Positions 10,563 through 20,971 of a stretch of DNA of 64,000 nucleotides are shown here, in pieces (positions within the stretch are counted from its first letter, which is position 1; the number at the start of each line of letters is the position of its first letter). The position numbers and the translations under genes were made by a program. Source of the DNA: Diphasiastrum complanatum (lineage: Eukaryota > Streptophyta > Lycopodiopsida > Lycopodiales > Lycopodiaceae); NCBI GenBank assembly GCA_029204225.1, contig MU832239.1, positions 17,136 to 81,135 on the forward strand. Direction: 5' to 3'. The notes below the pieces were generated by a model, which saw only the letters and a program-made list of their open reading frames with translations, made no database searches and was not told where the DNA came from.

Positions 10563-11990
10563 CACTATTGTATCTCATCAACAAGACCTGCACCATCGGC
10601 CGTATTACTAGATGGATCCTATTATTGAGAGAATTTGAGTTTAGGATCGTGGTTCGTAAGGGAGTTCAGCATTTTTTAGCAGACCATCTATCCCGAATCC
10701 CTAACCTTCCTACCCCTGATCAAGGCGTCAACGATGATTTACCAGATGCAATCCTTTTCCAAGTTGACTTTACACGTATATGGGCTAAGAAAATTACCGA
10801 ATATTTAACTTCAGGGCAGATGGATCCTTCCTTCTCTAAACCTGAAAAATGTGCGTTGGTCCTCAAAACTAAACCTTATACGTTAATTGTAGAACAACTC
10901 TACAAGCAAGAGTTAGATGGAATTATCCAACGCTGTCTTACTGAAGGAGAAATACCCTCTGTAATTTTCCTCACTCATGAAGGTATTGGTGCCGGACATT
11001 TCTCTTCTGAAACAACTGTTAAGAAAATCCTCTTAGCCGATTTTTGATGGCCAACACTCTTCAAGGATACGCACAATTACACTAAAGCTTGTGATGTCTG
11101 CCAACGCACAAAATGCTTTAAAAAAAGACAGACTACATGCCTTTACATCCCGTAGCCACTTATCAAGCTTTCCAGAAATGGGGAATTGATTATGTCGGAC
11201 CTATTAGTCCTGCTGCTCGACACACACAATCTCGTTACATCATAGTAGCTACGAACTACTGCTCCAAATGGGCCGAGGCAAGAGTTGTTCGCAATGCCGA
11301 CGCTCGTTCTACTGCCAAATTTCTCAATGAACAGGTTATAGTTCGGTTCGGATGTCCGCTAGAGCTTATCAATGATAGGGGTACAAATTTTCTTAACTCT
11401 GTCATAGCAGATCTTCTTTCCAAATTTTTTGTGGTACATCACAAAAGTTTCCCATACTATCCACACTGCAATGGCCAGGCAAAATCCACCAATAAAATCC
11501 TATGTGGAATTCTCACCAAAACCATCGAATCCAGCCGATCTGATTGGGAACTCAAACTCCATGCTACTCTCTGGGCTTATCGCACCACCCCAAAGCGAGC
11601 TACAAGCTTAACCCCTTTCCAGCTCACATATGGCCAAGAAGCCGTTATGCCTGTGGAATTCCATATCCCCTCCCTTCGAGTATCCTATAACCTTGAGCTG
11701 GATACTCCTCAGAATCTAGCAAATAGATTATTCCATCTGGAGCAACTCTGTGAAACACGACGGATCAGCATCCATGCTCAACAAGTCCACAAATGATGAC
11801 AAAAAGCATGGCATGATCGATCATTGAAACTTAGAGATTTCTAGGTTGGAGATAAGGTCATGTTATACCAGGCCAAAGCCTTCAAAGACAAACTGAAATT
11901 TTCTGGCCAAGGACCTTATGTCATTAACATTGTGGTCAATGGGAGTCGACTGAACAGTCATCTTTGAGAAAACCACAAAAAAAGTCATTA
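10563..11990 (+). pseudogene. Ty3/gypsy pol, second copy: RNase H tail and integrase
   Basis: It starts in mid RNase H with LLYLINKTCTIGRITRW, repeating what was encoded at about 9805-9860. The zinc finger comes again (HEGIGAGHF, then KACDVCQRT) with a TGA at 11045-11047. The integrase core is open from 11137 to 11796: KWGIDYVGPI, ATNYCSKWAEA and INDRGTNF carry the first two catalytic Asp residues. The third acidic residue is lost: NGQAKSTNK appears where the family has NGQAESTNK. The C-terminal domain (VGDKVMLYQAKAF) follows beyond a stop to about 11970. No chromodomain is seen. The copy differs clearly from the first one in sequence, so it comes from a different element. Confidence 0.85.
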
Positions 11991-12184
11991 GTTTCAGATG
12001 AAAATTTTTCACAACATCTCATATAGAATTCGCCTGACCACTTTTTCATAGAGAACGATTCATTTTTGGCCTTCGTGAATTCTTTCTCAGACACAAAAAT
12101 GTCTAAAAATAGAAAAATGTATTTTTCATGGTTGCTTCTTTATTAAATTGTCTATGTTGTATTGGCAGGGTGATGTTTTTTTAC

Positions 12185-12553
12185 TCACTTTTCCAGGCTG
12201 CTCACATTGACTACTTTGTTTGATTCTTCAAACTCGGCACAAAAAAGTGGCTTCTGACAGACTGGTGGTTCCATCTGAGTCAATCTTTCTACTAATACTT
12301 CTTTTTCTTTTGGCACCAGCTTAAGAAATTCTCCCAGTGTAATATCCATCTTACTAGATAGCATATTCATGATTATTTTCGTTTGCGGTGCTTTTGGTTC
12401 TATCATCTTGAAGGGTTCTTCATGATGGTGCAATTGTGAATTAACATATATTCTTGGATCTACTTGTGGCATAGATGGAGAAGGGACTGTGGCTGCTGCT
12501 TTAGCGGCTTCCCCACAAATTCTGATCAGATATATTTTTGCACTATTAGACAT
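12185..12553 (-). CDS. Unrecognised 122-codon minus-strand open frame
   Basis: MSNSAKIYLIRICGEAAKAAA opens a frame ending VNVSSLEK. A central block (KMDITLGEFLKLVPKEKEV) vaguely recalls the spacer between gag and protease in some gypsy polyproteins, but I cannot assign it. It lies opposite in direction to the gypsy copy before it. A TATA-like site lies about 110 bases beyond its start. It could be a real small retroelement-borne gene or chance. Confidence 0.3.
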   Translation of the reverse strand: MSNSAKIYLIRICGEAAKAAATVPSPSMPQVDPRIYVNSQLHHHEEPFKMIEPKAPQTKIIMNMLSSKMDITLGEFLKLVPKEKEVLVERLTQMEPPVCQKPLFCAEFEESNKVVNVSSLEK

Positions 12554-12662
12554 TTTCTCTCTTTTGGCAATAAAAAATCACTTACAGGAATTCGCGGGCC
12601 CCTAGAACGTGGACACTGAGGACAATTTCTAGGTGAAGTTGCGAATTCTTGCCCAAAAAAAC

Positions 12663-12673
12663 TCTATATATAG
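12663..12673 (+). promoter_or_regulatory. TATA-like box before the coiled-coil protein frame
   Basis: CTATATATAGG lies about 105 bases upstream of the ATG at 12779. The surrounding sequence may be an LTR of the plus-strand element whose coding region follows, which would make this its promoter. No matching second LTR was found. Confidence 0.35.
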
Positions 12674-12778
12674 GCCTCCACCTCTCCACGAGTTCATTTT
12701 AGATTGCTGCTCTCGAGTTCATGCCAAATTTTTTTCAAATTTCTCAAATTTCTCAGAGCAATCTAAAATCACTACTAC

Positions 12779-13220
12779 CATGGCTTCTCGCAATTCCTCG
12801 CTTAACTTGCATTGCCATAAACCCCCTCGTCCTTATTCATGGAATATAATCATGATCTATCTTAAGAATTATGTCGAGTAGCTCACACTGGCCAAGGATA
12901 TCCTCACCAACCTTGGATTTGATCTAACACTTTTCTGGGACCAGCAGAGCAAGAGCCTCATCCAGCAGCCTACTCGACCTATTCGGATGAGTTTCAAACT
13001 TTTCGGATTACATCCAAGAGTGGCAGCTATTTTATTATCAATGTCTCTCCTGGGGATCTTCAGAGCGTCAGCTTTCCTAATCTCAGAGAGACAATCCATT
13101 GAAAGGGCACTAGCTATGATGCCAAGTACTTCACAAAGTTTCTGACAGATGACGGCAAACTATTGCCCAAACCAATGACGGGATCGCTATCCACCTCATC
13201 ACGGATCCCCATCTACGGAC
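12779..13220 (+). pseudogene. N-terminal part of a retroelement-like protein, split by a copia insertion
   Basis: ATG at 12779 gives MASRNSSLNLHCHKPPRPY. A TAG at 12879-12881 follows YVE and precedes LTLAKDILTNLGFD. A frame change near 12980 gives a readable stretch ending LPKPMTGSLSTSSRIPIYG at the insertion point, with one more TGA inside. I do not recognise the family. Its likely continuation starts at 18100, on the other side of the copia element, and the two flanks share the near-duplicate CGGAC/CGGGC. Confidence 0.45.
13216..13220 (+). repeat. Left target-site duplication of the copia insertion (CGGAC)
   Basis: CGGAC directly precedes the LTR end at 13221; CGGGC directly follows the other LTR end, at 18100-18104. 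Four of five bases agree, as expected for an old insertion. Confidence 0.65.
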
Positions 13221-13346
13221 TGTGAAAGATTTCAAATCCTTAAGAACCAATCTACTTGAATGATCTTTGGTTGGAAAGAGAAATACACTACCAATTTCAC
13301 CAATGTAGAAAAATCAGCATCTACACACAATTGGAGATGCAAACAC
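13221..13346 (-). repeat. Truncated 3' LTR of the minus-strand copia element
   Basis: It aligns with 17450-17576 at roughly 90 percent by eye, including the block ATACACTACCAATTTCACCA. Similarity stops at about 13346, where the dispersed segment starts, so only the last fifth of the LTR remains. Confidence 0.8.
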
Positions 13347-14193
13347 TAATAGAACTCCTAAGAATAGATCTCCTTTCAATGATCATGTAATGCTCAAAAT
13401 AGAAACAACCATAATTGATATAGAGAATAGTGTCCACTTGGGATGCTTCACTATTTCTTACATCAATTTTACATGTAAAAATGTGACTAGAACATGAAGA
13501 ATCAAATAGAATGTAAATGAAATGATTCCACCATGCTTCCAACTCTGAACTCTCTGGAAAAAAAAAGCAAACAAACAATAAATGTGAGTAATCAACTTTT
13601 GCTTGCATGTTTTCTCCTCCTTTGTCCTTCGTTGCCTTGTATCCACCATGATACTCCATGAATGAGCCTCCATCTTCATCTTGCCACAAGAAACCATCAA
13701 ACCTTGGAAATCCATGAGTAGGTGAGTACATAAACGATGCAAATCCAGCACCACATGACTCCATAAACCAAGTAGTTTGCACTAGTCCATCTTCAAGATC
13801 TACTTGACACAAGAAAATGACTATGAATTCACCAAAAATTGACAATCTCCAAGTATTGGCACCAAGTAGCTCAACACTTGAGAACTTAGCCATGGATGAG
13901 TGACATAATGAACCTCCAATAGCTTCATTTCCATTAGCAAAATCAGCCAAGAATGCTAGTACAAATCCAACATCAAAACAATGCTCACCAATGTAGCTAG
14001 TTTTACCATATCTTGACAATTTGCACACATCCACATGAAATTGCTCAAACATGAGATAGAACAAGTAAAGTAAACTTGAAAAACACTTCCTTGCTTCTCC
14101 TCTGACCTTACTTGAGTCTTCAATATGCTGCAAAAATAGATCCATAACACCTTTGCCAATTACCTCTCCTTTGATGCTCTTGACTAGCTCCAA
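13321..14193 (-). CDS. 290-codon unknown protein in the place of copia RT (dispersed segment copy B)
   Basis: The frame reads MELVKSIKGEVIGKGVMD at its start and contains GEHCFDVGFVLAFLADFANG, TWFMESCGAGFASFMYSP, DGFLWQDEDGGSFMEYHGGY and, near the end, RNSEASQVDTILYINYG. No known domain was recognised, and no RT motif (YVDD, RLVAKG) is present. The last 9 or so codons run into the truncated LTR. Related but broken copies lie at 1-487 and 22230-22330, and the SEASQVDT block recurs in the 597-codon protein at 3663-5456. It could be a captured host sequence or a lineage-specific retroelement protein. Confidence 0.45.
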   Translation of the reverse strand: MELVKSIKGEVIGKGVMDLFLQHIEDSSKVRGEARKCFSSLLYLFYLMFEQFHVDVCKLSRYGKTSYIGEHCFDVGFVLAFLADFANGNEAIGGSLCHSSMAKFSSVELLGANTWRLSIFGEFIVIFLCQVDLEDGLVQTTWFMESCGAGFASFMYSPTHGFPRFDGFLWQDEDGGSFMEYHGGYKATKDKGGENMQAKVDYSHLLFVCFFFPESSELEAWWNHFIYILFDSSCSSHIFTCKIDVRNSEASQVDTILYINYGCFYFEHYMIIERRSILRSSISVCISNCV

Positions 14194-14391
14194 ATTGCCA
14201 ACTTCCCTTTTGACTAGTTAAAGCACTTTGAGATCAACCTCTTGATCTTCAACTTGACCATCAAAGTCATTGAACAAATTTTTTTTTTCAGATACATTAC
14301 TTGCTTTTACAGCAAGATAACATCCATCCACTTGCATAGCTCCATGTACACAAGAAGATCTTCCAAAAGATGTTCCACTCTTCATAAGAGA

Positions 14392-15849
14392 TCAATACTC
14401 AAGGTCCATTGCTTGGATCCAGTCCTCTTCTTTCCTTGCTTGATCTACACTTGTAGGCTCATCCAAAGAGGTTAGGAAAGCAACATAATTTCCAGAAACT
14501 ACTTGCTTACCCTTTTGATCATATGTGAGCCTTGAAGGTACTTGTCTTTCTCTTGATGTTCTCCTTGGCTTTTGACTTGATGAAGGTCCATCATCACCAC
14601 CATCCAAAGTAGGATCCTTCTCATCAACATCAAGAATGTTAGAACCATCTACTTTACCATCGATCATGCTTGAAGACACCTTTGGAATGTTTCCCTCATA
14701 AAAAATGACATCTCTACCAACAATCACTTTGTTAGTAGAAGGAATGTAAACCTTGTAGGCTTTACTCACCTCACTATATCCAACAAAAATACCTCTTCTT
14801 GAAGATGGATCCTCCTTGGTCCTATCATCAAGAGTAATGTTGACATAGCATGTGCATCCAAAGGTTCTTAGAAAGTTGACGCTCGGCCTCCTCTTGAATA
14901 GCATCTCAAAAGGTGTCCTTCCATCCAAAATAGCACTCGGCCACCTATTGCACAAAAAATTGGCACACAACAAAGCTTGATCCCAAAATGGTTTGTCAAG
15001 ATTAGCACTTAACCTCATAGCTTTAGCACTTTCACATAAAGTTCTATTCTTCCTTTCAACCACTCCATTTTGTTGTGGGGTCCTTGATGTTGTATACTCC
15101 CTCTTGATCCCATGCTCATCACAAAAGGCCTTGAACTTGTTAGATATGTACTCACCACCATTGTCACCTCTCAAGCACTTGATCTTTGTGGAAAATTGGT
15201 TCTCCCTTTCATTCTTGAACTTGACAAAGACATCATACACTTCATCCTTGCTCTTTAGTAGATAGATTCAACAAAATCTACTAAAATCATCAATGAATGT
15301 TACATACATCTTAGCTCCACTATTGCTAATTGTAGTAAATCCATGAATATCCGAATGTACAAGTTGAAAAGGCTTTGTAGATCTAGAAATAGATCTAGTA
15401 TAAGGTAGTCTATGTGACTTAGACAAAGCACAAGACTCACAAACATGCTTGTCATTACTTAAGGAACTTGGAAGACCAATCACAACCTTCTTCCTTGCCA
15501 TTACCTCCAATGACTTAAAGTTGAGGTGTCCCATCCTTTTGTGCCAAACCTCTTGAATAAAAATTTGCTCCCTTGCAACACATCCAACTTGGTTATCAAT
15601 AACACAAGAATCAAGTTTGAACAACTTTCCATGTCTTTTACCTTTTCCAATCAAGACATCCTTCCTTTTGATCAAACAAGCATCTCCATCAAACTCCACC
15701 TTGAGGCCCTTACTTAGCATTTGACTCACACTAAGCAAATTCTTGGGTAATAGATGGAATAAACAAGACATCCTCCAAATGAACATTCCTATTTGTAGAG
15801 AGAGAAATAGAAATTGTGCCAATCCCTTTGATTGCACACTCACCATCAT
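14392..15849 (-). pseudogene. Copia integrase of the minus-strand element
   Basis: On the minus strand the frame from about 15760 carries NLLSVSQML, WHKRMGHLNF and CESCALSKSH (the HHCC zinc finger), then HSDIHG and FIDDFSRFC. A TGA at 15270-15268 sits where relatives have Trp. The core continues in the same frame: CLRGDNGGEY, PQQNGVVERKNRTL (the catalytic Asp and Glu are intact), FLRTFGCTCY, RRGIFVGYS and the linker RTSRERQVPSRLTYDQKGK. It ends with DWIQAMDLEY at 14400, exactly where RT should begin. Confidence 0.9.
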
Positions 15850-16296
15850 TGGCCGTGTAGATCACCCTCTTGTCATCTCCATATGCCAACAAAGAAGTGA
15901 AGTACTCTTTGTGAAAGGTCATGTGGAACTTGCTCCACTATCAATCCACCAAGGATCTAGATCTCCATCATTAGCAAGCATACATGAAGACATCACATAA
16001 GCATCATCATTTGCATCTTGCACATCCAAACCATCCTCATCAAGAGTAGGATTAACTTGGTTGTCTCCTTGATCTCTCTTCTTCTTGTAGCACTCACTTG
16101 CAAAGTGTCCTTTGATGCCACAATAGAAGCACTTGAGCTTTGATCTATCCTTCTTTTTGCCACTTGAAGAAGCATCCACTTGATCTTGCCCTTTAGACCA
16201 CTTGCTTTTGGTTTTGCCCTTGAATTTGCCCTTTGTGAACATAGCATCCTCTTGAAGTGTCGATGTAGATCCACCTCTTGCTTGAATATTCCTCAT
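15731..16296 (-). pseudogene. Gag zinc knuckle and protease of the minus-strand copia element
   Basis: From 16296 the frame has a Lys/Ser-rich stretch, the knuckle CFYCGIKGHFASEC with all four ligands, and the protease active site WWIDSGASS at about 15925. There the frame breaks and resumes as MTFHKEYFTSLLAYGDD and VLFIPSITQ in another frame. A further frame change near 15750 leads into the integrase. Confidence 0.9.
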
Positions 16297-16849
16297 TGAT
16301 CAAGATCTCTTGAAGATCCATCAAACTTGGCAAAGTCTTTTGAATAGCAATACTTTGAACAATGTTAGCATGAGCATCCAACAAGCCATTAAGAATCACT
16401 TGAATAAGCTCTCCTTCCTTAATGCTTTCATCTATGCAAGCTAACTCATCATTCAATGCTTTCATTCTCAAAACAAAAGTACTTGGACTTTCTTCATTCT
16501 TTTGCAAACAAGAAGAGATTTGCCTTCTTAGAGTCAACACTCTAGTAGAAGACTTGGATTCATAAAGCTTATTCAATGAATTCCAAGCTTCCAAAGATGA
16601 TGTGCACTTACCAACTTCCTTGAGAAGTTCATTGGTAACATTCATCTTTATCATGTGTAGAGACTTCTTGGCCCTCTTGTCATACCTCAATTGATCTTGT
16701 TGTGTTGCTGGTCTCTTATCCAAACCTACAACAATATCCAAAACATCATTCATCTCAAGAAGTGACTCCATCCTCACTTTCCATAATGAATAGTTACTTG
16801 AGGTAAGCCTATCATTGGCTTCCAACATGACTCCAATTGAGGTTGCCAT
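16193..16849 (-). pseudogene. Copia gag N-terminal domain of the minus-strand element
   Basis: ATG at 16849 starts MATSIGVMLEANDRL, then NYSLWKVRMESLLEM, the typical start of this copia gag group. EAWNSLNKLYESKSSTRV and STFVLRMKALNDEL follow. The frame runs off after ILINEEYSSK near 16300, where a frameshift leads to the zinc-knuckle frame. The capsid part itself is free of stops. Confidence 0.9.
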
Positions 16850-17437
16850 GTAGCAATGACCTGATCTTCTCTTTCAACCTGATTCAATGCACAAAGCACT
16901 CCTTTGAACAACAACAAATGCTTTCAAAAGAAATCACCAAGATTTGAAACTATCTCACAAATTCTCTTCTAGCACTTATCCAAGCAAATCAACACATAGA
17001 ATCATGGAATCTTGATCAACCTATGATCTATCCTCAATCTAATGACTTTTGCCACTTTCTAAGATTGAAACACACTCAAATGAAGTCCAGCAACCTCACT
17101 ATCTAGAGATCCAATCAAAATTAGGGTTTTGACAAAATCACAAAAAATTGACTATTCCAAATCTACATGCAAATGTTGAAAATTTGATATGCAATCTATA
17201 AGCCACTACTTAGGCTGAACCAATGATCCAAAAATCAGCCAAATCCAGCATGTGAATTCAAAAAACGGAATTGAACAAGTATATTGACCTATTTAGTGTT
17301 TTGATCTACAAAAGATCCAATCTACAAAAGCAAAAAATCCGATTTTGGTGTAGAATCCTTTCTAGCATGCTCTAGACTTGATATCTTCACCAAATCATTG
17401 ATAGATCTGATTTTCTCCTTCATAACCTGAAACGCAA

Positions 17438-17449
17438 GCTCTGATACCA
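17438..17449 (-). other. Primer binding site (initiator Met tRNA)
   Basis: On the minus strand TGGTATCAGAGC directly follows the LTR end TTTTACA, the standard primer site of plant copia elements. Confidence 0.9.
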
Positions 17450-18099
17450 TGTAAAAGATTTTAGATCCTTAAGATCCAATCTACTTGAATGATCTTTGTT
17501 CAGAAAGAGAAATACACTACCAATTTCACCAATGTAAAAAAATCAGCATCTACACACAATTTGAGATGCAAACACTAATAGAACTTGATCAAACTTGAAT
17601 GAAATGATTATGTACTGTTGCTATCCATACAAAACCAGCAAGCTACTGTATTTCACACGTGTGGATCCAAAAATAGCAAATATAGATCATTTTATGCATA
17701 GAATTGCAAGCAATCACCAAGATAGTGCACCAATGGATAGTAGAACCCAAGAGAACCATGTATAAGCATGAAATGAGATAGAGAAGGGAGAACATGACTC
17801 TCTCCACAAGTTACATCCTTTTATAACAGGTTCAAACCCTATTTGGCCACTTGGCTTTCCCACCAAAATGCTAACCCTACCAATTTTGGGTCTAGATTCA
17901 ATGTACCCAACTTATTCAAATTGAATCTACTCAAACTCGCATTCTATCTTTCCCACACTTTCAAAAAGTATTTATTCAAATGAAATTTAGACTAATGAAC
18001 TTTGAAAAGTCAACCTCTAAGTCTAAAACAAGTTTTGGCCTCAATATGCCAAATATGGAAATATTGCAAAATGTGATGAAACTAGTTGAATCTTTCACA
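17450..18099 (-). repeat. 5' LTR of the minus-strand copia element (650 bp)
   Basis: It starts TGTGAAAGATT at 18099 on the minus strand and ends TTTTACA at 17450, next to the primer site. Its 3'-terminal 127 bases match the truncated LTR at 13221-13346. Confidence 0.85.
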
Positions 18100-19767
18100 C
18101 GGGCCACCTCAGAGATCCTCGTCACCATGGTCGCAATACATACCACCAATATCCTCGTCACCATGGTCACCATGGATGACCCCACTCAAAATTATAAGTG
18201 GGCTGAGAAGGTAGCGGAGAAGCTGTGCGGAGCTCTGAAAGCCCGCAAATCAACTACCAAATGTGGGTATCTCCTCCACATGTTGGTCACCAAACAATTG
18301 GGATCTAGGGCGGCTGCTGCCATCAAGGAGCTGGATGATATTTATCCAAGCACAAAAAAACGAGCCACCCCCCAATCGACAACAGAACTAGTCTGACTAG
18401 CCCCATCTACTAAGAAGCAGAAAGGGAAGGCGGTCAGCACAGAAGCCGATGTTCTGCATGACATTCTATCCAGCGACATCGGGGTGGAATAAGTTGAATT
18501 CGGAGGGAGCCTTAAACCATCTCAAGTTCCAAAGGAGGTCCTCGAGCAGCAAGCGGCCTTACTTCACCAGGCCTAACAACGCCAACAAGCAGTAGCAGCA
18601 GGCAAGCAGCTCTGGAACGACAAGCACTTCCGGCTCTGATCCTATGGGCGTGATTTCGTCCACACAGGCAATCCCCTCTCCATCACTTGCTCTCACACTC
18701 CCACCACCACCCCCACCATTTACTGCCTCTTCCACACCCTCACTAACTCTCAACACGGGCTTCACTTCCACACTTCCACAAAAGCCCTCCCCTGTACAAA
18801 TCTCCACCCTACTTGACTCCACAGTCAACGTAGATGATTTCGCATTACAATTCCTAACTGCATTACCATCAACCACTGTCACCACTAAACCAATCCCACA
18901 CTCTCCGCCACGTAGTATCTCCCCACCCACAATCCACAATCACCTCCACCTGCATTTCATACACCTCCGTCTAACCCTATTCCTGATTTTCTACCATTTA
19001 ACCCCATGCCATATCCTAACTACACACGCACCCTCCCTAACATTGGTCCTTGGGAGCAGCTACCCCTTACAGCCCAAAAAGCGGTATGGTTGGTGAATGA
19101 ACTCCAATACAATATATTTGGCACCCTAGGGGGACAGCACACTATGCGGCAATTCAACGATGGTGCTATGGCAGACCTTCAGAAAGATAAAGCAAGGCTG
19201 GAGGAGGAAAACAAACAACAGCAACTGTAGATCCAAAACCTAACAAATTACAATCAACAACAATAGCAGATGCTACTCCACCTCCAAAACTAGCTCGAAC
19301 TGAAGGTATTCCACATGCAACAAACCATCGATACCCTCAAAGCCGAAAAGGATGAGGCTGTAGCAGATTCACAAGCAACACGTTCCGCTATGAAGGAACA
19401 ATTGGAAATGGTGGACTTCAACGACTTCGCACCACCAACTATTCCTGAGGGAACTGCCATTCCAGTGGTGGCCTATCAAACGCTGGCCCAAAAGCTAAAA
19501 GCCATGATGGAGCAACACTCAAAATTACAACAATCATACATTGCTTCCGTCGAGGCCCTCAACCAACACATAGCCACCCTGGAAGAACGCTTAAAGGCTG
19601 CTACCCAGTCGACACTGTCGGTTCATGCAGAGCACGCCCAATTCCATGATTCGGGGCACTACTTTGATGGACCAGATGGTGGAGATGGAGCAGGATTTCA
19701 ACAGCCTCCTCCTGCAATGCAAGGCTCCGTATGGATTCGAAGGATATTTGTACTTGAAAGCTTATGA
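18100..19767 (+). pseudogene. C-terminal part of the split retroelement-like protein, with coiled coil
   Basis: Plus-strand codons give DDPTQNYKWAEKVAEKLCG, SRAAAAIKELDDIYP and a Lys-rich STKKQKGKA. A Pro-rich, frame-shifted middle follows, then PWEQLPLTAQKAVWLVNE and a long heptad-like region: MADLQKDKARLEEENKQQQ, a TAG, more Gln-rich coil with two further TAGs, HMQQTIDTLKAEKDEA, then ALNQHIATLEERLKAA. It ends with VWIRRIFVLESL at 19764. Several stops sit between Gln codons as if CAG had become TAG. The coil and its position before a polypurine tract and LTR suggest an extra or gag-like protein of an LTR element; the family is not recognised. Confidence 0.5.
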
Positions 19768-20137
19768 ATTATCTGTCAGAGTTGTGGATAATTTCAGACT
19801 ATAATTATAATTATTTTATTATTTCTTTAACTTTAATTTCTTAAGTTAGGTTATTACACCCAGTGTTTCATGTAAGTATTTTACATGAAGGTGATGTTAC
19901 TAACTTATGGTGAATATAATCTAGTTGAGAAATTTATCACTTAGTGTACTTTTTCAAACCTGAGTTGTACTCCAAAACAGAGATTAACGATTTGGCATAA
20001 GTTTATCTCTGAGTACTCATTTGATATGAAAGTCAAACTAAGGCTACTGATTTTCTCGTTAATATTGAAAGTTAAAGGAACTGTAATTCTTTCATGTTTA
20101 GAGAGTTTCTAAGGATAGAAACAGTTTGAGGGAAGAA
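19768..20137 (+). other. 3' untranslated end of the plus-strand element with polypurine tract
   Basis: No gene is present. The last bases, 20126-20137, are TTTGAGGGAAGAA-like purine-rich sequence directly before TGTTATGTCC, as expected for the plus-strand primer next to a 3' LTR. Confidence 0.55.
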
Positions 20138-20660
20138 TGTTATGTCCATGACCAGTAAGTAGGATTCAGTATACTTCTAGTCTTGGATACAGGGTACTCC
20201 AGTAAATCAAGCTATTAGTTATGCCACGTCATACCAGATGTGACCCGAAAGTAACTAATATCCTTGTGAGGCCCAGAACACACTCAATAGCAATTCTATG
20301 AACAGGTGGTCCATGCATAGGACTCTATTCTAGGTGAATCTATGTATAGGAAACTTAAAGCTATGCATGGCTATGTGCCCAGGATGCTTATGGCTCTATA
20401 ATAAGAGGCCAAACTCGCCCTACTCCTCATTGTGATCATGGATTCATTGTCAGGGTTTCACTCTACATTCATGCCTCTTGTTCCTTGGCTTGGGGGTGAA
20501 GCTTCTAGAGTTGATTGGTTGCTTCTACTTGGTTGGGTGGTTGCTGCATAGTGTGTTTTCCATTGTGTATTGTCTTGTAAGCAGGATCTTAGGGAGCTTC
20601 CCTTATACGTACAATTTGTAACAGGCCACACTACAGTTTCACACGGGTTTTTACACAAGC
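20138..20660 (+). repeat. 3' LTR-like sequence of the plus-strand element
   Basis: It begins TGTTATGTCC after a polypurine tract. It includes GGCTCTATAATAAGAGGCC, a TATA-like site, followed by AACTCGCCCTACTCC. The blocks AACTAATATCCTTGTGAGGCCC and CTCGCCCTACTCC reappear in diverged form at about 53600 and 53780, so both belong to one LTR family. The right end is not certain; a TGTAACA near 20620 is one candidate. Confidence 0.55.
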
Positions 20661-20680
20661 GAAAATTGCAACACTTGCCC

Positions 20681-20785
20681 TACAAAACGCCGAAGGTGTC
20701 CTACAGGTAAAGACAATGTCCTACAAATCCTGAAGGTGTCTTCCAAACGCCAAAGGTGTCTTACAAATCTCGAAGGCTGCCCTCA
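20681..20785 (+). repeat. Degenerate tandem repeat of about 20-bp units
   Basis: Five units resembling CTACAAANCCGAAGGTGTC stand head to tail, with changes in each. The same CGAAGGTG(C/T)C word turns up near 21740 and 62760, in other copia-related sequence. Confidence 0.6.
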
Positions 20786-20968
20786 AATAAAGGCAAAGGC
20801 CAAAAGGCCAAAGGGTGTCGCATTTCCAATCTGCCAAAAATATACAGATTGTCGCTATCAGACCAGAAAGCCTTCACACTCCATCAACGAACTGATCCAC
20901 TGATCAGTGTTACAACTGTTATCAATCTTGTAATTGTAAAGTTAAGCTAGTACAAGATTTTTCAGCTA

Positions 20969-20971
<3 letters not shown>

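Larger units (their letters stand above)
13221..18099 (-). mobile_element. Old Ty1/copia element lacking reverse transcriptase, inserted in another element
   Basis: Read on the minus strand the order is LTR (18099-17450), primer site, gag, protease, integrase, then at about 14390 an abrupt change to unknown sequence, and a truncated LTR (13346-13221). LTR ends are TGTGAAAGATT and ...TTTTACA or TTTCACA. RT and RNase H are completely absent and their place is taken by about 1 kb that carries a 290-codon frame. The target duplication CGGAC/CGGGC brackets the whole unit, so it inserted as one piece or lost its 3' half later. Its gag is of the same family as the element at 47085-53244. Confidence 0.85.

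Noticed and set aside
18559-18939. Minus-strand Gly/Val-rich frame of 126 codons
   Set aside because: It is opposite a Pro/Thr-rich plus-strand stretch that fits the neighbouring coding region better.
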